A stretch of DNA of 64,000 nucleotides from Vombatus ursinus (lineage: Eukaryota > Chordata > Mammalia > Diprotodontia > Vombatidae). Below, one piece after another: positions 20,835-32,168 of this stretch; position 1 is the stretch's first letter; each line of letters begins with the position of its first letter. The notes below the pieces were generated by a model. That model was not told the DNA's origin and did no database searches. It saw only the letters and a list, made by a program, of their open reading frames with translations. Made by a program: the position numbers and the translations under genes. The stretch is from positions 34,153,312-34,217,311 of the forward strand of contig NW_020954556.1 in NCBI RefSeq assembly GCF_900497805.2, given 5' to 3'.

Positions 20835-22110
20835 CCTTCTAGTCTTGCTCTTTTTTCTTTCCTGTTTATTTAAAAAAATGTTTCAATGACCCTATTTTCT
20901 CTTTTTTCAATTTCTTTTTCTTTTCTTCATTTTGGGGGGAATAGGAGTAATATGATCAATAATCCCACCATTCCTCTCAATGTTTCTACTTAGCTCCCTC
21001 AAAAATAAAGAACAAAACAAAACCCTTGTAATAATATTCAATTCATCAAAGCAAATGAACACATTGGCCATATCCAAAAATGTATATTTCATTTTGCACC
21101 CTGAGTACATATTTCTGTCAGGAGATAGATAGCTTGTTTCATTAGTGGTGCTAAATTGTCATTGGTCACATCATTTAACTCTTTACAATGTAGTTTTTTA
21201 TTGTATCAATTGTTCTCTGGCTTCTGCTCACTTTGCTTTAAATTAGTTCATTCCTATATTGCTCTGAAACAATTCTTTTTGTCGTATGGAACAATAGTAT
21301 TCCATTACTTGTATATATAACAACTTACTTAGTGATTACTTAATTGTTGGTACCTCCCTTCGTTTCCAATTATTTGCTATAACAAAGGGAACAGATATAA
21401 AATCTTCTACATTTTAACTTATATAAAGCCTTTTCTCTCTCATTCATGCCTCAGGAGTATAGGTTTACAAATGACATTGCTGGGTTAAAGATTACGCAGT
21501 GTTTAGTGACTTTTTTATGCATAGTTCCAAATAGTATACCAGAATAGCTAGACCAATTCACAACTCTACCAAGACTGAATGAGTGTAATAACCAATTCAT
21601 TATCTGTCATTTTCTTCTTTTTTGTCTTTTCCAATCTTATGGGGGTAAAATGGAACCTTTTAATTTGCTATTCTTATTATTAGTGATTCAGAACCTTTTT
21701 TACATATAATTATAGATAGCTTATGTTTTCTTTTCTTTTTTTAATAACTGCCTGTTTATATACTTTAATATTTTTGGTATTGAGGAATGACTCTTGTTCT
21801 TCTAATTTGATTCTTTTATATCTTTTTTATATCTTAGATTTCAGACCTTTATTGGAGAAAGTTGCTGTATTTAGATGCCTTTTCTTCCTCCCCACTTTTT
21901 TCCTAATTTCCCCTGAGATTGTTGACTTTTTGTTTTTTTTTTCCAGATGGCTTTCAGTATTGTTTATTTTTAGCTTTGCATGGCACTGAATAAATAAATT
22001 GCTATAGGTCCTATTGTCTTTTTTATAATATTTGCACATCTTAACTATAAAAAAAATTCTATTTATTTAGGCCTTTTTTGGTAAAGATTATTTTATAGTT
22101 AACTATCTAA
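20835..22110 (-). mobile_element. L1 3' end and ORF2 C-terminus, antisense
   Basis: From the left: a reversed L1 3' UTR ('acacattggccatatccaaa' near 21060), then reversed ORF2 end ('gaacaatagtattccattac' near 21291, 'attgctgggttaaagatta' near 21476) and further upstream ORF2 to about 22110. The 3' UTR matches that of element B. On the minus strand its 3' side runs straight into the ALDH7A1 retrocopy without a poly(A). Confidence 0.7.
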
Positions 22111-22229
22111 ATGAGAATTACTTTTTAATGTTTAATTGATATTTTCTATCATCACTGTCCCTTTGCAATGACTGTAACTTTCTGTTCTCTGTATTTCTCC
22201 ATCATTTCCTAAGAATTTCTTCATTCTGG

Positions 22230-22585
22230 AAGATCACTTCAGCCATCGAACTCATGCCTGATTGGTACCCTCTGCCCCTGTGGTCCATCTCTCTGATTGG
22301 AGGGAGGAGAACTCTTCCCAGAACCTTTATTTTAGGAGGGTACCCAGTCCATCTACCTCTTCATTTCCCCCCTGGGTGCCCTCCTATGGACTTCTCAATC
22401 ATGCCCTTTCCTCTCTTCCTACCCCACTCCTTTTCAGCTTCCCCTTTTTTTGTATAGTCTTCCCCAGTAGAATGTAAGCTCCTTGAAGCAGGGATTGTCT
22501 TTTGCCTGTTCCCCCTTAGCACTTAGCCCAATGTCTATCACATAGAAAATGTTAGTTAAATATTTATTGGCTGACTCCCCCCCCA
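22230..22585 (+). mobile_element. L2-tailed repeat
   Basis: Ends with the classic L2 3' terminus 'agaatgtaagctccttgaag' (22470), followed by 'gcacttagcccaatgtctat' and an AAATATTTATTGG ending. The upstream C/T-rich body (22240-22460) belongs to the same repeat in my reading, but I cannot name the subfamily. Confidence 0.6.
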
Positions 22586-22589
22586 AAAA

Positions 22590-23930
22590 AAACTCTGACT
22601 TGTAACAAATAAGTACAGTTAAAATAAATTAATTAAATGATAGTTCATGCATAAAAATGTACTACCCCATTCTGTACCTATTATACCCTATCTCTGTGCC
22701 AAAAATGGGAGGCATATTTCTCCACTGTACCTCTGAAATCATGATTAGTCCCTGCACTGATCAGAACTCTAAAGTCTTTTTAATGTTATTTTCCTTTACG
22801 ACACTTTGCTCATTGTATACGTTTTCTTCTACCTTTGCTTGTTTTTCAAAGCAACAGATGAGAATTTTTTACATCTTTTTTTCCTTCTGAATTACTAATA
22901 TCATCAAATTTCAGATACGACTGTCATAAAATCATACGATTTATGCTGGAAGCTGCCATCTAGACCACAACCTCATATTTTAGATGATGTGTTATTGTCG
23001 TTTTGGTCCTTCAAAGAACCAGCTGGGGTGGGAGTTTTGGTCTAAAAAATCATACTGTACTCTTAGCCAGGAGCAGGACAGCCAGCAAGCATGACTGATA
23101 ATAGTTTATTATCCCTGCCTCCTCCCATGGTCTTGGTCTGAGCCACCAAGATAGAAATTCCCTGGATGGGAAAGTAGAACCTGGTGTCCTGGCCTTTCCT
23201 CATGAACTTCCTACAACATGTCTTGGGAGAGTAGTTAAGCTTGGTTCAAAAAATTTGCTAAGTTCTGTCCTTTGCCATTATCTGGGCCTAGTCCTTACCC
23301 TCTAACTATCTTGAGTAAGACTGCTTAAACCACATTCTTCCTCCTACCGCACTAATGGGTAGCCCAGCTGGTAACCTTAGAGCTCTTCTCTTTACTACCT
23401 TTCTCGATAAATTAGAATATCTGCAGGTTAATGTGTTCTAGAGAATGGTTTCTGGGGTAAGTAGGGATTATTAATCCCTGGGTCATAAGCCCTTTCTTAG
23501 TACAGAACAGAGTTGCCGAAGTGAGGATAAAGGCTCCCTTGATCACTAGCTCAGAAAATCAAGACCTAACAGCACTGTCTTTTGTTGTATCTACCTCTCT
23601 CTTTTTTTCTTTTTCTACCTCTTCCTTTTTCAGATGGTATCACTGGCTTTTCTTGGCTCATTACTTCCTGATTTTTCATCTTCTCCTTTATTGAGTACTA
23701 TGTTTTTTTCTTTTTGATTAATGAGGTTCTAGAGGGTGTTGTGCTTGGTTGGAACCTTTGACTTTGCCATCTTTGCTTAAAATCCACTTATTGTTATTTT
23801 CTTTGGCATTTAACAATTCTGAATTGATAGAAAATCTTTCATTGTCTTCACATTACCTCTGAATCAACTTGCTTTTTCCTCTCCCCTAGTGATTCCTCCA
23901 TATTATTTTAGCAGTGAACAAGATTTTCCT
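22590..23930. other. Unassigned sequence
   Basis: About 1.3 kb with no firm assignment. The part at 23000-23580 is GC-richer than its surroundings and may be an old repeat. A pyrimidine-rich patch lies at 23590-23640. Confidence 0.35.
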
Positions 23931-23933
23931 GGT

Positions 23934-23950
23934 TCTTAAATGATTTTTTA
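23934..23950. repeat. Left target-site duplication of a truncated L1
   Basis: TCTTAAATGATTTTTTA pairs with TCTTAAATGATTCTTTA at 24536-24552 (16 of 17 identical). Confidence 0.85.
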
Positions 23951-24535
23951 AAAATTAATTTATTTTGATTTATCAACAATCACTTCCATATGCTTTTGAG
24001 TTTAAAATTTTTCTCCCCCGTCCTCCCCAGTACCCTCCCCAAGATGGCACACAATCTGATATAGGCTATCCATATACATTCCTATTAAACATGTTTTCAC
24101 ATTAGTGATATTGTAAGCAAGAATTAGAACCAATAGGAGGAACCACCAGAAAGAGGAAACAAAACTCAACAGAAGAAAAAAAAATAGCAAATAGTATGCT
24201 TTGATCTGCATTCAAACTCCATAGTTCTTTCTTTGGAGGTAGATAGCATTTTCCATCACGAGGCCTTTGGAGATTCTTAGATCCTTGTATTGCTGGGAAG
24301 GGTTAAGTTTATCAATATTAGCATTGCACAACATGACTGTTATTGTGTATAACATTCTCTTGGTTCTGCTCATTTCCCTCAGCATCAGACCATGCAAGGC
24401 TTTCCAGGTTTTTCTGAAGTCAAGCTGTTGATCATTTCTTATAGCACAACAGTATTCCATTATGTTCATATACCACAACTTGTTCAGCCATTCCCCAATG
24501 GATGGATCCCCTCAATTTTCAATTCTTTGCCACCA
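23951..24535 (-). mobile_element. 5'-truncated L1 (3' UTR and ORF2 end)
   Basis: Reversed L1 3' UTR at the left (after an A/T-rich tail), then reversed ORF2 C-terminus: 'tctcttggttctgctcattt' near 24356, 'cttatagcacaacagtattc' near 24438 and 'ccattccccaatggatggat' near 24489. The minus frame 24478-24212 (MWYMNIMEYCCAIRNDQQ...) is the end of ORF2p. A 17-bp target duplication bounds it exactly. Confidence 0.9.
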
Positions 24536-24552
24536 TCTTAAATGATTCTTTA
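24536..24552. repeat. Right target-site duplication of a truncated L1
   Basis: Partner of 23934-23950. Confidence 0.85.
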
Positions 24553-24554
24553 AA

Positions 24555-26035
24555 TGAATTGCTCAATACGATGAAATACTGACTTACTAAATAAAAAAAA
24601 TGGTTTGAAAATATTGCCAAGTCAGGGAATTATCTAAGCCAGTTATTCTTAATTGCTTTTTTTTTTTTTTGGTCAGAGTTGGTGGAATAATGAAGTAACA
24701 TTTCCCCAGGAAACTGGACATTTAGACCCACTAACCGAAACATGAAATTCCTCTGCGTCTACTTCCCCTCATTGGCCCCTCTCACTCTATGCTTCCAGGA
24801 TGGGCAAAAAAGAACAAAACGCATAAATCTGCTATCATGAGGGTAGCCAGAAATAGGTACAGAGATGGGGAATACAGAAATCTTGGTATGTTCAAGGGTG
24901 GGGAATATGGAGGCAGACTCTTTAAGAATCACTAATCTAACTGTGACCTAGTTCAATGCATTAAAATACTTATGAAATTCACTTCTATTTCAATCTTCTC
25001 CTGTCTTAAAATACCTGTATTACCCACTGATTCTGTTTGCCTTCCCCTTTTGATCAAATGTGAGATAGCAGTATTTAGAATCTTATAATTAATATGAACA
25101 CATTAACTGTAGGTAATCCAATACCTAAAAGGAACTTATTAGTCTTTCTTGTCAGGATAGCCTGGCAAAAATCCTTCATCATTCTGACTTTTCACTTATG
25201 AGTGGTGTTTTATCTGCCTTTAAAAGTTGAACTTCCAAAGTTAAACTTGAAAAAAGGGAACAAAACAACTGAAAACCTTCCTTATGAGCTTCTATGTGGA
25301 CTTAGTCCCAGCTTGGTCGTGAAGTAAGTCATCCTTTTACTGTGCTTGTTTTTGAGACCCTGTGGGTTTTATGACATGAGCACAGCACAGTAACTCAAGA
25401 TGACTTTATTCCCTGTGAAGAAGTCTTTGGATATGCTTTATGGGCAAGGGATTGGTTCATGTGTTATTTGACCTGTTTTAGAGCTTCTAAAATTATTTTT
25501 ACTTTCATTTCCAATACTTCCTGAGTAAGGGAAGAATAGTAATATTAGTGTCATTTGAGTTTGGTTCATTTGCCAGAAAGCTAGAGAGAAAATGCCTGAA
25601 TTTCCTTTTCTACTTCATGAACTCACCCCCAGGTGAAAGAGATAAAATCCATTTCTTTACAAAAATTAAATAACCAATGAGAATAAGATCATCTTGAATC
25701 ACAGCACAAGTGACCAAGCTACTAGTTTTAAATTGGTGCCAGTGGACCATGGGAATATTGAATCTAAAGGAGAGAGTATGGATGGTATAAATTACAAGTG
25801 TTTATTCCCTAGATTTTCAGTCGATTGACTGGAATATTTGTTGTTTCGTTTTTGGTTCAAATTGTTGTCTCCTATTCATTTAACGAGAAATGGAATTGGC
25901 TGATGCCAGATGATACTAAGAAATATTTTCTACAAGTTTGTTAGAGATAATTGAAAGGAAATTCATTTATAGGTGCAAAGTACCACTAAAGTCTTCCTCT
26001 AGTGGTTCATTTGAGGTGATTATGGATGAATTAAT
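24555..26035. other. Unassigned sequence
   Basis: About 1.5 kb with no gene or repeat recognised, apart from a poly-T run at 24658-24672. Confidence 0.4.
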
Positions 26036-26039
26036 GAAT

Positions 26040-26245
26040 CAATCAATTAACTTGAATTTATTTAGCACCTAGAAATGTCAAGCACTATGTTAGGTATTGG
26101 AAAACCAAATTATGTAAATAAAACAATCTCAGACCTCAAGGTTCTTACATGTCATTGGGACAGATGTACAAAAAATGAGTAGACACAGATTATATACAAT
26201 TAAATACAATAAAATTTCGGGAAGGTACTAGGAGTCTAGCATGTA

Positions 26246-26285
<40 letters not shown>

Positions 26286-26960
26286 TGTGTGTGTAAAGAC
26301 CTCCTGTAGAAGAACAAAAGGAATTCTAAGAGATGGAAATGAGGAGGCAGCACATTTGGGACATGGGAGACAGAGCTGCATAACAGAAGTCATGCCATGT
26401 GGGAAGGCCATTTAGAGCAATTTGTCTCTACCACAGAAAACATAAAGAAGAAATGTGTAATATATTTGGACAGGTAGTTTGGAACCAGATTGTGAAGGTC
26501 TTTAGATGCTTAACAGAAGAATTTATATTTGATTCTAGAAGTGTTGGGAAGCTCCTGGAGCTTCCTAAGTGACAAGACCATACACACGTTCCAGTACTGT
26601 CACTTTGGTAGCTATGTAGAATATGGATTGAAGAAGGGAGAAAGTGGAGTCAGGAAATCCAATTAGGAGCCCATAGTCATTGCCCAGGAGAAACATGATG
26701 AGGATCTGAAATGGTGATGTGTATATTAATAGGGCAAAGTGAATGATTGTGAGAGAAGGTAGAATTGGCAAGATTTCCCAAGTGATTAGCTATGGGACAA
26801 GGTGGGTAGAGAGAAGCTTGGTAAAATACAAGAAAGAGTTAAGGATAACGTTGAAATTTAAACTAGCTTCTCAAAAACAATTCCAAGTAACCATGTGTGG
26901 AAGACTCTACAAATCTGAGACTATTCCGATTCTAGGCCTAACCACAGACTTGCCCATCTG
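26040..26960 (-). mobile_element. L2, antisense, 3' part of ORF2 and 3' UTR
   Basis: Starts with the reversed L2 terminus ('gaatttatttagcacctag'), then 'agacctcaaggttcttacat', and continues through reversed ORF2 with 'ggaccagattgtgaaggtct'-like text near 26482 and 'gtcactttggtagctatgta' near 26598. A (TG)n tract interrupts it at 26246-26295. About 900 bases survive, with no open frame. Confidence 0.75.
26246..26295. repeat. (TG)n microsatellite
   Basis: Uninterrupted TG units with one GA change near the right end; lies in the antisense L2. Confidence 0.95.
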
Positions 26961-26964
26961 ATAC

Positions 26965-27375
26965 CTAAAGAACAGTCTAGCTAAGACCAGAATATCTCAT
27001 TTCCACCTAGGTTGGATATCAGATGATTAATTTTTTATCTCTATAATTTTCAGAGTTCACCGGTTTGGAACCAGGTGTAGTGATCAATGTAAGCGGAGAC
27101 TATATTGACATTGATGAAACTATGAATCCTTGAGGAACTGAAGCGGTGATAAAGTAAACCAATGGGACATGAATGAGATTCTTTTAATTTGTGCTAGTCA
27201 CAGTGTTTGTTGAGTACAATGAATAATTGTAGACTTTATCTGCTGCATCCATTCTGTTCGTTCAAATGTCAAATTTATGGAAAGACATAATTCTATTCCT
27301 GCCCTGTTCAGAGTGTAATTAGAAATATAACTAGAAAACATATACTGGATATGAATTGTTTATTATGAATGTAAG
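26965..27375. other. Unassigned sequence
   Basis: No feature recognised. Confidence 0.4.
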
Positions 27376-27379
27376 TGAG

Positions 27380-27680
27380 CAAAACCAGAAAAAATTTTCA
27401 ATTAATTCATCAATATTACATAGATGAAAATTTTTGAAGATTTTTTACAAATTGATAATGAATGAAATGAGCATAACCAAGAGAAAATGTATTCAATTTC
27501 AACATGATAAAAACAATAACTTTGAAAATTTTAAGAACTTTGATCAGTGAAATGATCATTTGTGATTCAAGAGAACAGATGAGGAAACTTGTTAACCATG
27601 ACTGAGAGGTGATTGATTGAAGATATAGATGAGGTCACTTTATTTTTTGTTTTACTTAATTATTTTACTTCGATTTAAGA
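27380..27680 (+). mobile_element. L1 3' end fragment, sense
   Basis: 'aatgaaatgagcataaccaa' near 27463 and 'actttgaaaattttaagaac' near 27520 follow the sense end of L1 ORF2 and the start of the 3' UTR, as in element B near 15978-16080. Degraded; the words occur twice near the left end (also at about 27370). Confidence 0.55.
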
Positions 27681-27739
27681 AACCTCTCATGCAGTGGGAG
27701 TAATTTAGAAGTTTTGTAATGTAAGAGGAAAACACAATG

Positions 27740-28318
27740 ACAAAACTTTTAATGTGTCTCATCCTGTCCTTTGCTAACACAAAACATGCTACCATAAATA
27801 ATTTGGTGTATATGGCAACATTGTGTTATTGATGTCTTTGTGTGACTAGCAGTAGTGTCTCTGTGTCAAAGGATGTGGATAATTTGGACACTTTCCTAGC
27901 ATAAATCCAAATTGTTTTACAATGTTATTAGGTTAATTCATAGATACATCAACACTGTTTAGTCCACTGTCTTTCCACGATCCCTGCAATGTTGAAAATA
28001 CACATCTTTTATCATCTTCGTTGGATATTAAGTGAAAATTCAGTATTCTTTTGATTTGTATGCTCCTCATAATACTTGACCTTGATCAATATCATGTTTG
28101 CTTGTAGTTTGAAATTCTTTTGAAAATTGCTGATATCCTTTGGCCACATCAATTTGGAATATATTTGTATCATATCTCTATCTATCTTGGATATCAAATA
28201 TTTATCATTTTCTGAAAATTTGTTTTTCTCAATAAATAGCCTCCCTTTCATCACCTAAATACACAGATTTTCTTCATGTAAAAGCTTTTTTCAATTTATT
28301 ATAATCAAAATCATGCAT
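27740..28318 (-). mobile_element. L1 ORF2 C-terminal fragment, antisense
   Basis: 'tgtcaaaggatgtggataat' (27863) and the text to 'taaaagcttttttcaattta' (28279) follow reversed ORF2 just upstream of its end. A SINE at 28320 ends the recognisable part. Confidence 0.6.
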
Positions 28319-28319
28319 T

Positions 28320-28575
28320 TTGGGGAGACAGAGTAGGTAGAATTCTGGACCTGGAGTAAGGAAGAATTGAATTCAAATCTAGCCTCAGACACTTAATGGC
28401 TGTGTAACCCTGGGCAAATTATTTAACTTCTGTTTGCCTCAGTCTTATTATCTGTAAAATGAGATAATAATAGGACCTACATCCCTGGGTTATTGTCAGT
28501 ACCAACAGAGATAATTATAAGGCTCTTAGCACAATGCCTTCATATAGTAAGCACTATTAGAAAGTTAGCTATTAT
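28320..28575 (+). mobile_element. CORE-SINE (MIR/Ther type), near full length
   Basis: 'gacctggagtaaggaagaat', B-box-like 'gaattcaaatctag' near 28369, 'tgtaaccctgggcaaattat', 'ctgtaaaatgagataataat' and a terminal 'catatagtaagcact' give the whole SINE in order. Confidence 0.8.
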
Positions 28576-28579
28576 TTTT

Positions 28580-29875
28580 CCTTCTATGATCAAGAGAATA
28601 ATATTGTACTAATTGAGAATCTTCAAATACTTTGCTAACGGCTGCTATTTTGTATCTGCTTCTTAAAAATAAACATAATATAGTTTCTGTGGGCAGAAAT
28701 TTTGGGAAATTTAAGAAGATGACCATCCAGTCTTAGAATTTATGATAGAGGAGAGGAAGCTGGGAATATTAGTCTAAGAAGCTTCCTATATTTGGGAAGA
28801 GACCCTATCAGAGTTCAAAGTAATGTTATATAGAATCCTATGAAATGAAATTCTACAAAGAAAGCTAGAAGGTAGGGATAGGAAGCTATAAGAATTAATT
28901 TTAAGAGGCACATAGAGAAACAATTCTGCTTATGAGAAAGAGTGAGACCTTTCAAAGGGCACTGATGTGGATGCATAGGGAATTCATCAATCGACTTCAT
29001 TTAAAAAAAAAGACAAAATGGCATCAAAGGTGGGTAACAAGAGATAAATTATTAAGCAGTTATGGTTATCAGGAATGCTAAAGCTCAGAATGAGCTGAAG
29101 TTGGTATAAAAAGAAAAGGATAGAAAAAGTGTTTGCTTGTTTGTTTTAGCCATATCAGGAAAAGAGGGAGATCGCAGGAAGTAAAGGATACTGTTTGGGT
29201 TGGAGGGGATGATAAAGTATCCTTGAAATGTCTCAGGCTCAGTATCAGGCAAGCTATGAACCCTCTAGGAGCACAATAATACTAAATATACCTTTACTGA
29301 GAATCATAAGTTGAAATAGGAATCAAAGATATATGGTGAAAAACTGAACCCGATAGAAGTTGTCATTAAATACTATTTCCTAGTACAATTCTGTGTCACC
29401 CACAGAAGATCATCCTGGGTCCTAATAGTAGAAATATACACAAATGGCAAGAATCTCAACATGTTAGAAAAGCAATATTTTCCTCTCCATTCCTCAAATT
29501 ACCTTTATTTCCAAAATATTTCATGCCATGCTATCCCAGGATTTGTTCAGGTAATTGCTGAAACAAGGGCTGTGTGACCTGGGAATTATTGTCTCAGGAT
29601 TCTTCCTTCTCCTTGATTTTATAACACTGTTTTCCAGAACAATTCCCTCTCTTTGACCTTGTTTTATTTTTTTCTCCCACCTAATTACATTCTTAGTATG
29701 CCCACTGCCCTTGTGATAATTCCATTTTCTAGTCTGTAATACAGATACTGGGCTTGGACAAAGCCCATTAAAGATGGTGATAATAACAGTTTAGTAGAAC
29801 TACTTAACTCTTGTTGTTCTATCTGCCAGGAAGAATGATGAAAAAAAATCACCAAAGAACATTGATGAAAAACAT
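28580..29875. other. Unassigned sequence
   Basis: About 1.3 kb with no gene or repeat recognised. Confidence 0.4.
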
Positions 29876-29879
29876 AATA

Positions 29880-30467
29880 TAAAATCAGAGTTTTAACCCA
29901 AGAGAAGTAGGGAAATCATAAGAGGACACCTAGCCACCCTTGATGCTCTATCAATTACAAACTAGGGTTCTCAAAGAACTGGAGGATGTGACTATTGAAC
30001 CACTATGATCCTTGGAAGATTCTAGAAAATAGTAGATTTATTCTATAGGATCAGAGAAGGGAGAAAGTTATATCAATTTTCAATGAAGAAAAAAAATAAG
30101 AGGTTTCTCAACATAATATTATTATAATTACTGGGGTGCATTTTAATTATTTTTTTAATTATCTAAGTTTTTTTCCCTAATTCCCACCTTTTCCTACCCT
30201 TACAGAGAAGAAAAAAAGAAAATTTAAATTCTTATAACAAATGTGTATGGTAAAAAAAAAATTCCCACATTGGCCAGAGACATTTAGTAAACATCTAGAA
30301 AAGTAAAATGGTAATATGTAAAAACTGGCATGGCTTTGTGAAGAATAGGTTATTCCAGATTAATATTATTTCATTTTTTGTCATTGTTGCCATATGGATA
30401 AATTAGAGGAATGCTGCAGGCATGATTTATCTGGATTTTAACAAAGCATACAACAAACTCATGCTAA
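29880..30467 (+). mobile_element. L3 (CR1-like) LINE, left half
   Basis: 'gaggacacctagccaccctt' (29922) and 'ggcatggctttgtgaagaat' (30328) followed by 'gatttatctggattttaaca' (30424) match the reverse-transcriptase region of L3/CR1. The last stretch encodes the conserved (V/I)YLDF-KA-D-type core in degraded form. A small L1 tail interrupts it at 30115-30281, and the 4-kb L1 at 30468 separates it from its right half. Confidence 0.7.
30115..30281 (-). mobile_element. Short L1 3' UTR inserted in L3
   Basis: Reversed L1 3' UTR ending in 'attcccacattggcc' (30263), a motif shared with the antisense L1 at 21060. L3 text resumes on its right. Only about 165 bases, so heavily 5'-truncated. Confidence 0.6.
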
Positions 30468-31985
30468 TTTTTCTTTTACTTAAAAAAAATGTATTGGCAT
30501 CTTATGTTTTTACATCAACCAAATTTTCTCTTCCCATTTCATAGAGAATAATTACATGTAAAAATAAAGTCAAATAAATAAAAAGGAAAATATATAAAAC
30601 AGCAAAACTACTTAATATATTGGAAAATTCTGAAAACAGGTGCAGTATGTTATATCTGTGGATCTACCTCCTCTGTAAAAAAAAAGTGGTTGGAGGTATC
30701 ATCACACATATCTCCTTTGGGGCCATGGTTGTTCTCTGTAATTTTATTATATTTATTTTTTAAAATATGTTTCTTCCCCATTTATGTTGTTTTAACCATT
30801 GGGTATATTATTTTCTTGGCTATGCTTACTCAAATTTGTATTAGTTCATATTAAATTTTTCCAGGTTTCTCTACTTCATTATTTCTTAGAGGAAAATAAT
30901 TTTCTATTATATTCATGTACCATAATAGGTTTAGCCATGCCCCAGTCCATGTACGTCATTATTTCTAGACCTTTGCCACCACCAGAAGTTTTGCTATGAA
31001 TATTTTATGGGTATATAGAATTTTCTTTGGGCCAATTGTCTTATTGGTGTATTTGCTTAATAGTAGAATCTCAGCATCAGTGTCTATGGATATTTTGGCT
31101 ACTTTCGTTGCATAATTTTCAATTTCCAGAATGATTACACTGATTTCCATTTTAACAACCCTGCATTAAGGTGTTCATCTTTCAATGACCCCCTCCATTA
31201 TCGACTATTCCCATCTTTTATCACTGGAAAATTATACACACACATACACACACACACATATCAGTGTTCTCCTGATATGTATTTATCTTGTTATTAGTGA
31301 TAGTGAAACATTCTTTCATATGGTTGTTCAGTTTCAAGAGCTCTTTTCAGACATTTATTCATATATTTTATGACTTATCTATCAGTTAATGAATTTTACA
31401 ATTATACATTTCTCTCAGTTATCTATATATCTTCTATGCCAAATGATTATCAGAGCAATTTAATATAGATTTCCCCCCAGTTTGACCACTTTCCTTTAAT
31501 TCTTGATGCATTAATTTTGCTTTTGCAAAATTTTGTTTTCCAATTTCATGTACGCAAAACTATTTACTTTGCTTTGGTGATTCCTTCTATTCCTTAGTGA
31601 TTAAGAATTACTCCTCTACCATCAATTGTGAAAAATTTGTAAGTTGCTCCTCAACTAAATTTTTTTGGTATAGTGTGATTTTTAATATTCAGGTGATGTG
31701 TCATTTTTGAATTTATTTTAAAACATGGTGTGAAATACTGAACTAAGCCTAATTTCTACCAGATTTCTTTACAGTTTTTGAAACAGTTCTTTTAACAAAG
31801 AGAGTTCTTTCCTAAGTAATTTATGTTTTGGAACTTATTGAACACTGGATTATTGAGTTCTGTTATTTCTGATTATCCATTAATTAGTCTTTTCTGTTGA
31901 TCTACTTTTCTATTTCTTCAACCAAAAGAAATGATTGAATGTTTGTTGTATTATACTTTGAGTTCTAAAGTGCTAATCCCTTTTC

Positions 31986-32001
31986 ATTCCTACCTGTTTT
32001 T
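31986..32001. repeat. Left target-site duplication of an antisense SINE
   Basis: ATTCCTACCTGTTTTT pairs with ATTCCTATCTGTTTTT at 32153-32168 (15 of 16). Confidence 0.88.
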
Positions 32002-32152
32002 CTTTTTTTGGGGGGGGGGGTTGGCAATGGGATTAAATGACTTGCCCAGGGTCACACAGCTAGTAAGTGTCAAGTGTCTGAAGCAAGATTTGAACTCAGG
32101 TCTTCCTGATTCCAGGGCTAGTGCTCTATCTACTGTATCACCTAGCTTCCCT
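32002..32152 (-). mobile_element. tRNA-derived SINE in the antisense L1
   Basis: Reversed order: a G-rich tail, 'acttgcccagggtcacacag' (32040), 'gatttgaactcaggtcttcc' (32087) and the reversed head ending 'cctagcttccc' (32141). A 16-bp target duplication bounds it. Confidence 0.9.
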
Positions 32153-32168
32153 ATTCCTATCTGTTTTT
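32153..32168. repeat. Right target-site duplication of an antisense SINE
   Basis: Partner of 31986-32001. Confidence 0.88.

Noticed and set aside
27380-28318. Sense and antisense L1 pieces as one twin-primed (5'-inverted) L1
   Set aside because: Twin priming should place the inverted 5' part upstream of the 3' part. Here the 3' end comes first, so two insertions are likelier.
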